Positions 1-5,452 of a stretch of DNA of 7,964 bases are shown one piece after another. The first letter of the stretch is position 1; every line of letters starts with the position of its first letter. The stretch covers positions 1-7,964 of the forward strand of contig JBJSXF010000036.1 of the NCBI GenBank assembly GCA_046086225.1, written 5' to 3'. The translations under genes were made by a program, and so were the position numbers. Source of the DNA: JBJSXF01 sp046086225. GTDB lineage: Bacteria > Actinomycetota > Acidimicrobiia > IMCC26256 > PALSA-610. Below the pieces are notes generated by a model that searched no databases, was not told the DNA's origin, and saw only the letters and a list, made by a program, of their open reading frames with translations.

Positions 1-189
1 GTCGGGGCCGCCGGCGGCCCGGGACGCCCCGGACTGGGACGGGATCTTGGTGACGCGGATCTCGGGTGCGCCCGAGGCTCCGGGCAGGCGCCCCCCGGCG
101 AGCCAGGTGGCGACGAGCGCGCCGAGACCGATCATGACGACGAGGGCGGCGGCGGCGAGGCCGAGGAGCACGCGGCGCAGACGGTGCAT
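1..189 (-). CDS. N-terminus of a membrane-anchored or exported protein of unknown family (partial)
   Basis: The 63 codons visible start with ATG at 189 and run off the left edge without a stop. The start of the protein reads MHRLRRVLLGLAAAALVVMI, which is a positively charged n-region followed by a hydrophobic stretch of about 24 residues. This is either a signal peptide or a single N-terminal membrane anchor. It is followed by a Gly/Ala/Ser/Pro-rich linker, as in exported wall or membrane proteins. The ATG overlaps the TGA of the upstream lipoprotein gene (TGATG), so the two are almost certainly cotranscribed and translationally coupled. The visible part contains no catalytic motif, so I assign no function. 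Confidence 0.75.
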   Translation of the reverse strand, partial: MHRLRRVLLGLAAAALVVMIGLGALVATWLAGGRLPGASGAPEIRVTKIPSQSGASRAAGGPD

Positions 190-833
190 CACGGGGTGGC
201 TCCGGCGACCGCCGTGCTGGTCGTGGTGGGGGCGGGCGGCCGAGCGCGGCTCACGACGACGCGGTATCCGGTGATTGGCCAGGCCGGACCCCGGGCGGTG
301 AGGGTGAGCTCGACGTTGCGCTGGAGGCGCACCGGCCCGTCGGCGGTGGTGATGTCGGTGGTGACCGTGAAGCGGGGCGCGACGAACGCGATGCGGCCGT
401 CGGGTCCGGCGAAGGCGGCGAGCTCGACCGGCCCGGCCTGCGAGCGGTAGGCGCCGGGCGCGGCGAGCCCGGCGTCGGTGAGGGTCGCGGCGTCTGGTCC
501 GGTGGCGGCGGCCCGCAGCGAGGGAGCGAACAGGCCGGCGTAGGCGGGGGCGGTGCGACCGGTCTCGAGCGGAGCGGTGAGCGCGGCGGCGACGTAGGCC
601 CGGGCCGACCGCAGGGCGGCTTTCCGGGCGGCGGGCGGAAGGGTGAGGCCCGGCTCGACCGAGGCGAGCTGCACGCGGCCGATCTCGAGCTCGGGTCGGA
701 TCCGCTCGACCTCCGGTGCGGCGGGCTCGGCCGACTTTCGGCCGCAGCCGGTGACGGTGAGGGCGACGATGCCGACGAGGGTGAGGGCGAGGGTGCGCGG
801 CCCGGGGTGCCTGCCCCGCCCGGCCGGGCTCAC
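189..833 (-). CDS. Putative secreted lipoprotein, function unknown
   Basis: This 214-residue protein starts with GTG at 833. A GGAG sits 6 nt upstream, which supports this start. Residues 13-29 are hydrophobic and end in a lipobox, VTGC, with the lipidated Cys at residue 30. A mature protein on the outer face of the membrane is therefore expected. After the Cys comes a charged, proline-rich linker. A helical, Ala/Arg-rich part follows (about residues 65-120). A beta-rich part comes next (about 130-200: PVELAAF, RIAFVAPRFTV, RLQRNVELTLT, ITGYRVVVSR). This could be a small NTF2-like or other lipoprotein domain, but I do not recognise the family. The tail is Pro/Thr-rich. It is the first gene of a unit with the membrane-anchored protein downstream, so the two products may act together at the cell surface. 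Confidence 0.8.
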   Translation of the reverse strand: MSPAGRGRHPGPRTLALTLVGIVALTVTGCGRKSAEPAAPEVERIRPELEIGRVQLASVEPGLTLPPAARKAALRSARAYVAAALTAPLETGRTAPAYAGLFAPSLRAAATGPDAATLTDAGLAAPGAYRSQAGPVELAAFAGPDGRIAFVAPRFTVTTDITTADGPVRLQRNVELTLTARGPAWPITGYRVVVSRARPPAPTTTSTAVAGATP

Positions 834-849
834 CGGGAACTCCGGCCGG

Positions 850-855
850 TAGCGT
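850..855 (+). promoter_or_regulatory. Possible -10 element for the OB-fold gene
   Basis: TAGCGT fits the actinobacterial TANNNT -10 pattern and would give a transcript starting near 862, about 37 nt before the GTG at 899. No good -35 hexamer is visible 17 bp upstream. It lies in the 65-bp gap between two divergent genes, so some promoter must be near here, but this exact call is weak. Confidence 0.3.
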
Positions 856-898
856 GGAGGCTCGCGTCCGACGTGCGAACGGGCGGGAGGAGACGGCC

Positions 899-1249
899 GT
901 GGCCCTGCGCAAGTTCGTCGAGCGCCTCACGAAGCCGGTCGAGGAACTCGACCGGGAGAAGCTCGAAGCGTGGTGTGAAGAGCAAGGAACCGTGCCTCTG
1001 GACCGGGTCTCGCTGCGGCAGCCGGTGACCGTCGCGGGCGAGGTGAACTCCGTGCGGATCGTCCCCCGAGCGGGGGCCGATGCGCTCGAGGCGACGGTAC
1101 AGGACGGTCGCGGCCAGGTGGTCGCGGTCTTCCTCGGTCGGCGGCACATCGGCGGGGTGGCTCCCGGCCGCCGGATCATCCTCGAGGGGGTCGTCACCAC
1201 CGAGGGCCGTGCCCTCTTGATGTACAACCCCGTCTACGCGCTCCGGTAA
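899..1249 (+). CDS. Small OB-fold nucleic-acid-binding-type protein
   Basis: The protein has 116 residues from GTG 899. A strong Shine-Dalgarno (GGGAGGAG, 885-892) lies 6 nt before this codon. An in-frame GTG at 854 would overlap a -10-like hexamer and has no ribosome site, so I reject it. Residues 1-30 form a charged amphipathic helix region (KFVERLTKPVEELDREKLEAW). From about residue 40 to 114 the pattern is that of an OB-fold beta barrel: VTVAGEVNSVRI, LEATVQDGRGQVVAVFLG, GVAPGRRIILEGVV, and a closing NPVYALR. The VQDGRG...VFLG and PG..I.LEG..... NPVY elements match the small actinobacterial OB-fold proteins encoded beside trkA genes (as I recall, Rv2694c in M. tuberculosis). Its ligand is unknown; nucleic acid binding is inferred only from the fold. 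It converges with the trkA pair across a 73-bp gap in which I see no convincing terminator. Confidence 0.85.
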   Translation: MALRKFVERLTKPVEELDREKLEAWCEEQGTVPLDRVSLRQPVTVAGEVNSVRIVPRAGADALEATVQDGRGQVVAVFLGRRHIGGVAPGRRIILEGVVTTEGRALLMYNPVYALR

Positions 1250-1322
1250 GCCGTCCGGGAGCGCGCCGAGCGGCGGCGGCCCCGCACGACGGGCGGTGTT
1301 CCGAACTCGGACCCGGGTCGGG

Positions 1323-1985
1323 TCAGTCGCCGATGAGGAGCCGACGCACGGCGTCCTCGGAGTCGGGTGTCACCATGGCGAGCACCTCGTCGCCGGCTTC
1401 GAAGCGGGTGTCGCCCCGGGGCATCTCGACGTGCTCGCGGCGCACGACGGCCACGACGCTCGCGTCCCGGGGGAATCCGATCTCGCTGATCGTGCGGTCG
1501 ATCACGGGCGAGGAGTCGGCGAGGGTCACCTCGACGAGGCGCACGTTGCCCCCCTCGAACTGCAGCAGGCGCACGAGGTGGCCGACCGAGACCGCCTCTT
1601 CCACCAGCGCGCTGATGAGGTGCGGGGTCGAGACGGAGACGTCGACGCCCCAGTTCTCGTTGAAGAGCCATTCGTTCTCGGGGTGGTTGACCCGGGCGAC
1701 GACCCGGGGCACGCCGAACTCCTGCTTGGCGAGGAGTGACACGACGAGGTTGTCCTCGTCGTCACCGGTGGCGGCGACGACGACGTCGCACCGGTCGAGC
1801 TCGGCGGCGCGCAGCGAGTTGACCTCGCAGGCGTCGGCCACGACCCACTCGACCCCGGACGCGACCGCGGTGCGGGTCGGGATGTCGGGGTTCTGCTCGA
1901 TGAGCTGCACCTCGTGGCCCGAGGCGGCGAGGTCGTTGGCGATGAAGACGCCGACGTTGCCGGCGCCGGCAATGGCGACGCGCAT
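1323..1985 (-). CDS. trkA: TrkA-family potassium uptake regulator (RCK protein), second of a pair
   Basis: This 220-residue protein has one RCK_N plus one RCK_C unit, the usual size of a half-length (single-unit) TrkA. Residues 1-12 carry the Rossmann dinucleotide-binding loop GAGNVG (7-12), with an acidic residue (E30) at the end of strand beta-2 in LIEQN, typical of NAD(H)/ATP-binding TrkA and KtrA proteins. DVVVAATGDDEDNLVVSLLA (about 69-88) is the characteristic RCK_N core. RCK_C covers about 147-220 (VRLVEVTLADSSPVID ... FEAGDEVLAMV). It binds the cytosolic face of K+ transport proteins in known systems. The ATG at 1985 overlaps the upstream TGA (TGATG), and GGGGAG lies 5 nt before it, so translation is coupled to the first trkA gene. 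By position it matches mycobacterial ceoC, although naming of the pair is inconsistent. Confidence 0.93.
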   Translation of the reverse strand: MRVAIAGAGNVGVFIANDLAASGHEVQLIEQNPDIPTRTAVASGVEWVVADACEVNSLRAAELDRCDVVVAATGDDEDNLVVSLLAKQEFGVPRVVARVNHPENEWLFNENWGVDVSVSTPHLISALVEEAVSVGHLVRLLQFEGGNVRLVEVTLADSSPVIDRTISEIGFPRDASVVAVVRREHVEMPRGDTRFEAGDEVLAMVTPDSEDAVRRLLIGD

Positions 1986-2644
1986 CAGTGCTCCCCGCCC
2001 TGCTCGAGGTGGGCGGCGAGGGCGTCGAGCGCATCGGTGGCGGCGACGAACACGAGGGTGTCCCCTTCCTGACCGATGAGGTCGTCGGTGACGATCTCGG
2101 CCTTCCCGAACCGGTTGACGGCCGTGAGCCGGAACGCGCCGGGCCGGTCGAGGCGGCTGAGCGGCTTGCCGACGGCGGCCGCGCTCACCGGGCGTTCGAC
2201 GAGGCAGACGCTGCCGGTCGGGTCGACCCAGTCGGGGTGGGTGTCGGCGGGCACGAGTCGGCGCAGCACCTGATCGGTGGTCCAGGACACGGTGGCGACG
2301 GTCGCGACGCCGAGCCGCTGGTAGATGAGGGCCCGACGGGGGTCGTAGATCCGGGCGACCACCCGCTCGATGCCGTAGGTCTCGCGGGCGATGCGGGCGC
2401 AGAGGATGTTGGAGTTGTCGCCGTTGGTGACCGACGCGAACGCCTCGGCCCGGTCGATCCCGGCCTCGGCGAGGTGATCCCGGTCGAAGCCGAAGCCGAC
2501 GACCTTCACCCCGGCGAACCCTTCGGGCAGCCGCCGGAACGCCCGGGCGTTCTTGTCGATGATGGCGACGGTGTGCCCGGCCTGCTCGAGGGTGCCGGCG
2601 AGCTCGCTGCCCACCCGGCCGCACCCGATCACGACGACGTGCAC
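1985..2644 (-). CDS. trkA: TrkA-family potassium uptake regulator (RCK protein), first of a pair
   Basis: This 219-residue protein starts with GTG at 2644, with a strong AGGAGG (2649-2654) 4 nt upstream. The N-terminus MHVVVIGCGRVGS has the dinucleotide-binding loop GCGRVG (7-12), with D30 at the end of beta-2. The stretch FASVTNGDNSNILCARIARE (about 70-89) is the RCK_N core. The protein then continues with RVVARIYDP and an RCK_C domain at about 145-212 (VCLVERPVSAAAVGKPL ... GQEGDTLVFVA). Two separate single-unit proteins, probably forming a hetero-assembly, replace the tandem TrkA of enterobacteria, as in mycobacteria (ceoB/ceoC). No TrkH/KtrB pore subunit lies in the window. The gene is transcribed divergently from the KimA-like importer across 167 bp, which links it to potassium homeostasis. 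Confidence 0.93.
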   Translation of the reverse strand: MHVVVIGCGRVGSELAGTLEQAGHTVAIIDKNARAFRRLPEGFAGVKVVGFGFDRDHLAEAGIDRAEAFASVTNGDNSNILCARIARETYGIERVVARIYDPRRALIYQRLGVATVATVSWTTDQVLRRLVPADTHPDWVDPTGSVCLVERPVSAAAVGKPLSRLDRPGAFRLTAVNRFGKAEIVTDDLIGQEGDTLVFVAATDALDALAAHLEQGGEH

Positions 2645-2686
2645 GGTTCCTCCTGCGCTCCGGGTCGCACGGCCCGGTCGCCGGTC

Positions 2687-2716
2687 ACCCTACGACCGGT
2701 CCCGGGGGCGGGCCAA
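2687..2716 (-). promoter_or_regulatory. Candidate promoter of the trkA pair
   Basis: Read on the minus strand, TTGGCC (2716-2711) and TAGGGT (2692-2687) are separated by 18 bp. They would start a transcript near 2680, about 36 nt before the GTG start and upstream of the AGGAGG ribosome site. The -10 fits TANNNT and the -35 keeps the TTG. It is the best promoter-like pair in the divergent gap. Confidence 0.45.
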
Positions 2717-2775
2717 TCCGACGCGGGGGCCGGCTCGGTGGTGGTCAGAATCGACTCAGCGGCGAGCGGTGGTGG

Positions 2776-2781
2776 CAAGAT
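2776..2781 (+). promoter_or_regulatory. Weak -10-like element upstream of the KimA-like gene
   Basis: CAAGAT is preceded by TGG and lies 30 bp before the GTG start. TCGACT at 2751-2756 is a poor -35 at a 19-bp spacing. No TANNNT hexamer occurs on the plus strand between 2700 and 2811, so the true promoter may be non-consensus or may need an activator. The call is tentative. Confidence 0.2.
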
Positions 2782-2811
2782 GCCCGGGACCACAAGCGAC
2801 GAGGACGACGC

Positions 2812-4689
2812 GTGCTCGACACCATCAAGCGCGTGCTCGTGGGCCGCCCGATCGCGACCTCCGAGCAGGAACATCAGCGCATCCCGAAGACCATCGCGCT
2901 CGCGGTCTTCTCCTCGGACGCGATCTCGTCCACGGCGTACGCGACCGAGGAGATCCTCTTCGTCGTCGCGGTGATGCCCTCGAGTCTCGAGCTCGGGCTG
3001 AGTCGGCTGGTGCCGATCGCCATCGCGGTGGGGGTCCTCCTCGCAATCGTCGCCACGTCGTACCGCCAGACGATCTTCGCCTACCCGAACGGCGGCGGCT
3101 CATATGTCGTGAGTCGGGAGAACCTCGGTGAAAACCCGTCGCTCGTGGCGGGCGCGTCGCTGCTCGTCGACTACATCCTCACGGTGGCGGTGTCGGTGTC
3201 GGCCGGAGTCGCCGCCATCATCTCTATCCCGCAGTTCAGCGGGTTGGTCGATCAACGGGTGCTGCTGTGTCTGGGGGTCATCGGCCTCATCACGGTGGCG
3301 AACCTCCGGGGGGTGAAGGAGTCGGGGCGGATCTTCTCCTTCCCCACGTACGCCTACATCTTCATGGTGAGCGCGCTGCTCTTCCTCGGGCTCACCAAGC
3401 TCGGCTTCGGCTGGTTCGGTGGCGTGCAGAACGTCCCGTACGACCCGGAGAAGGCGGTGGAGGACCTCCGGCAGACGGGGGGCGCGCTGTCGCTCTTCCT
3501 CCTCCTGAAGGGATTCTCGTCGGGTGCGGTGGCCCTCACCGGCGTCGAGGCGATCTCGAACGGTGTGCCTGCGTTCCGGCGGCCCGAATCGAAGAACGCA
3601 GCGATGACCCTCGTGACCATGTGCGTGATCCTGGGCGGCCTCTTCTTCGGCGTCTCGGTGCTCGCCCACCGGCTGCAGCCCTATCCGAGCCACGACGTGA
3701 CGGTGATGGCCCAATTGGGCACCCAGGTGTTCGGTGACAACTTCGTGTTCTTCTTCTTCCAGATCGTGACTGCGGGCATCTTGCTGTTGGCCGCCAACAC
3801 GGCCTACGCCGACTTCCCCCGGGTCGCGTCGATCGTGGCGAGCGACGGCTACCTGCCCCGGCAGCTCGCGAACCGGGGCGACCGGCTCGTGTTCTCGAAC
3901 GGCGTCATCGTGCTGGCGGGGCTGGCCGGGGTGCTGATCGTGGTGTTCGGCGGGGTGACGAACGCACTGATCCCGCTCTACGCGGTGGGTGTGTTCCTCT
4001 CCTTCACCCTCTCGCAAACGGGCATGGTGCGCCATCATCTGAAGGAGCGCGCGCAGCGTTGGCGACTCCACGTGGGAATCAACTCGGTCGGTGCGTGCGC
4101 GACGCTCGTGGTGCTGCTGATCGTGGCGATCACCAAGTTCACGAGCGGGGCGTGGCTGCCGCTGGTGGTGATTCCGCTCATCGTGATGCTGTTCAAGGGG
4201 ATCAAGCGCCACTACCGGCGGGTGGCCGAGCAGCTGCGGGTCACGCCCGAATACCGACCCCGGACGATGAACCACACGGTGGTGGTGCTCGTGGGCGGGG
4301 TGCACCGGGGGGTGCTGGAGGCGCTCGCCTACGCCCGGTCGATGCGCCCGAACCACATCATGGCGCTCACGGTGGTGACCGACGCCGAGGAGCAGGCGAA
4401 GATCGAGCAGGCGTGGGCCGAGTTCCGGATCGACGTGCCGCTCGAGATCGTGCTCTCCCCCTACCGGGAGCTCACCCGGCCGGTGACCCGCTTCGTCGAC
4501 GAACTCGACGCCCGGTACGACAACGACATCGTGACGATCGTCATCCCCGAGTTCGTGGTCGGGAAGTGGTGGGCCCAGCTGCTGCACAACCAGAGCGCCT
4601 TGTTCCTGAAGGGTCGGCTGCTGTTCCGGAAGGGCACGGTGGTGACTTCGGTGCCCTACCACCTCGAGGAAGAGCCCGACGCCCGCTGA
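2812..4689 (+). CDS. kimA: KimA-family (APC superfamily) potassium importer with cytosolic C-terminal domain
   Basis: The 625-residue protein starts with GTG 2812, preceded by GAGGA (2801-2805) at 6 nt. It is close in length to Bacillus subtilis KimA (formerly YdaO, 607 residues) and, compared from memory, similar along its whole length: the N-terminal IKR.L.G.P start; SSDAISSTAYATEEIL (34-49); YRQTIFAYPNGGGSYVVS (84-101); SLLVDYILTVAVSVSAG (116-132); a GVEAISNGVPAF segment; and the C-terminal LHNQSALFLKGRL and VPYHLEEE. About the first 460 residues form roughly a dozen membrane segments. Residues from about 486 form a soluble universal-stress-like domain, which in KimA mediates dimerisation and c-di-AMP inhibition. 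D36, Y43, D120, Y121, T124 and S128 correspond to positions I remember as K+-coordinating in KimA. High-affinity K+/H+ symport is thus the best prediction. A general amino-acid permease is the older, less likely label. The divergent trkA pair supports a potassium role. Confidence 0.85.
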   Translation: MLDTIKRVLVGRPIATSEQEHQRIPKTIALAVFSSDAISSTAYATEEILFVVAVMPSSLELGLSRLVPIAIAVGVLLAIVATSYRQTIFAYPNGGGSYVVSRENLGENPSLVAGASLLVDYILTVAVSVSAGVAAIISIPQFSGLVDQRVLLCLGVIGLITVANLRGVKESGRIFSFPTYAYIFMVSALLFLGLTKLGFGWFGGVQNVPYDPEKAVEDLRQTGGALSLFLLLKGFSSGAVALTGVEAISNGVPAFRRPESKNAAMTLVTMCVILGGLFFGVSVLAHRLQPYPSHDVTVMAQLGTQVFGDNFVFFFFQIVTAGILLLAANTAYADFPRVASIVASDGYLPRQLANRGDRLVFSNGVIVLAGLAGVLIVVFGGVTNALIPLYAVGVFLSFTLSQTGMVRHHLKERAQRWRLHVGINSVGACATLVVLLIVAITKFTSGAWLPLVVIPLIVMLFKGIKRHYRRVAEQLRVTPEYRPRTMNHTVVVLVGGVHRGVLEALAYARSMRPNHIMALTVVTDAEEQAKIEQAWAEFRIDVPLEIVLSPYRELTRPVTRFVDELDARYDNDIVTIVIPEFVVGKWWAQLLHNQSALFLKGRLLFRKGTVVTSVPYHLEEEPDAR

Positions 4690-4698
4690 TCGGCCCGC

Positions 4699-4734
4699 CC
4701 GGGGCGGTCGCGGTCGCCCCGGTTCTTGCGTTTT
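4699..4734 (+). terminator. Intrinsic terminator after the KimA-like gene
   Basis: CCGGGGCG (4699-4706) pairs perfectly with CGCCCCGG (4715-4722) around an 8-nt loop and is followed by the T-rich TTCTTGCGTTTT. It starts 10 bp after the stop codon. The T-rich tail doubles as the -35 region of the next gene, so termination and initiation are packed into about 60 bp. Confidence 0.7.
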
Positions 4735-4754
4735 GGGGTCCCAAAACCTAGATT
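4726..4754 (+). promoter_or_regulatory. Promoter of the DtxR-like gene / hppA operon
   Basis: TTGCGT (4726-4731) and TAGATT (4749-4754) are separated by exactly 17 bp, the optimal sigma-70-type spacing. Transcription should start 7-8 nt after the -10, at about 4761-4762, which coincides with the first codon I propose for the regulator. The spacer is filled by a perfect inverted repeat, so a bound repressor would block RNA polymerase directly. Confidence 0.7.
4730..4747 (+). promoter_or_regulatory. 18-bp palindrome, likely operator of the DtxR-like regulator
   Basis: GTTTTGGG, a GT centre and CCCAAAAC form a perfect inverted repeat with 8-bp arms. Its A/T-G/C layout (TTTTGGG...CCCAAAA) resembles DtxR/MntR/SirR operators (TTAGG-type half sites) but is not the IdeR consensus. 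It overlaps the end of the -35 and fills the spacer of the promoter driving the regulator, as expected for autoregulation. A short intrinsic terminator is an alternative reading, but no T-run follows it. Confidence 0.65.
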
Positions 4755-4761
4755 CCCGACC

Positions 4762-5430
4762 ATCGAATCTCTCCTCGACAGCCTGTCCAAATCCGAGCGC
4801 GAGGCGCTGAAGGCGATCTACCGGACCGCCACCGACGGCGAGGCCCACACGGGCGCGGTCGCCGATCGGCTCGGCGTCGCCCCCGGCACCGTCACCGCCA
4901 CGGTCAAGCGGCTCGCCGACCGGGACCTCGTCGACCACAAGCCCTACCGCGGCATCGAGCTCACCGCCGAGGGGCGCCGGGCGGCGATCGCCGCGATCCG
5001 GCGGCACCGCATCGTCGAGCGGTTCCTCGCCGACATGCTCGGCTACGCCTGGAACGAGGCCGACCGTCTCGCCGTGCAGTTCGAACACGAGATCCCCCAG
5101 GAGGTGGAGGACCGCATCTTCGTGGCCCTCGACCGGCCGGAGAGCTGCCCGCACGGGTTCCCGATCCCCGAGCGCGAGTCGGCCGAGCTCCCCGAGATGC
5201 CGCCGCTCTACGCGCTCGAGCCCGGTGACACCGCGGTCGTTGCGGTGCCGGGATCGACCGACCCCGACATCGTCGCCTTCCTCGACACGCTCGGGCTCCG
5301 GCCCGGCGTGGAGGTGGAGGTGAAGGAGAAGCATCCGTTCGACGGGCCGCTCGTGCTGCGCGTCGACGGGAAGGACCGGACCCTCGGGGCCCCGGTCGCC
5401 AACCAGGTGTACGTCCAGAAATCCGCATGA
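4762..5430 (+). CDS. DtxR-family metal-dependent transcriptional regulator with C-terminal FeoA/SH3-like domain (non-AUG start?)
   Basis: Counted from ATC 4762, the protein has 222 residues. Residues 8-70 are a winged helix-turn-helix (ALKAIY at 15-20, LGVAPGTVTATVKRL at 37-51, KPYRGIELTAEGRR at 60-73). Residues 75-125 form the metal-binding and dimerisation domain (RRHRIVERFL, QFEHEIPQEVEDRI). CPHGFPIP at 129-136 is the hinge motif of the family. Residues 149-222 form an SH3-like/FeoA domain (LEPGDTAVV, LGLRPGVEVEV, PVANQVYV). H82, E86, E108 and H109 match metal ligands, but the position of DtxR Cys102/MntR Glu99 is V105 and that of MntR Glu11 is K17. Between the preceding in-frame stop (4687) and ATG 5035 the only ATG/GTG/TTG is TTG 4726, which is the -35 box. 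The gene surely exists; its start is uncertain (ATC 4762, or CTG 4783). It is cotranscribed with hppA, 22 bp downstream. Confidence 0.88.
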   Translation: MESLLDSLSKSEREALKAIYRTATDGEAHTGAVADRLGVAPGTVTATVKRLADRDLVDHKPYRGIELTAEGRRAAIAAIRRHRIVERFLADMLGYAWNEADRLAVQFEHEIPQEVEDRIFVALDRPESCPHGFPIPERESAELPEMPPLYALEPGDTAVVAVPGSTDPDIVAFLDTLGLRPGVEVEVKEKHPFDGPLVLRVDGKDRTLGAPVANQVYVQKSA

Positions 5431-5452
5431 ACCCGGAACAGGGGAAGAAGCA

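Noticed and set aside
854..898. Longer N-terminus for the OB-fold protein from GTG 854
   Set aside because: It has no ribosome site and overlaps a -10-like hexamer, while GTG 899 has a strong Shine-Dalgarno at ideal distance.
1250..1322. Bidirectional terminator between the convergent OB-fold and trkA genes
   Set aside because: Only short hairpins (CCGA/TCGG around 1301-1310) and a loopless GACCCGGGTC palindrome at 1310-1319 are present, without a T-run on either strand.
1323..2624. A single 433-codon minus-strand frame covering both trkA genes
   Set aside because: Only its last 220 codons are the second TrkA; the upstream part is an Arg-rich out-of-frame reading of the first TrkA gene. Two overlapping genes explain the region better than a fusion.
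2645..2811. Possible c-di-AMP (ydaO-type) riboswitch before the KimA-like gene
   Set aside because: The gap is only 167 bp shared by two divergent promoters, and I cannot see the paired elements or conserved core of that riboswitch. A covariance-model scan would settle it.
4726..4761. TTG 4726 as the start of the DtxR-like protein
   Set aside because: It is the -35 hexamer of a well-formed promoter, the extra residues would be encoded by the palindrome, and no ribosome site precedes it. It is kept only as an alternative.
3100..5334. 744-codon open frame on the minus strand
   Set aside because: It is antisense to the KimA-like gene and the DtxR-like gene, has a His/Arg/Glu/Asp-rich composition typical of reverse-frame reading of high-GC genes, and has no recognisable domain.
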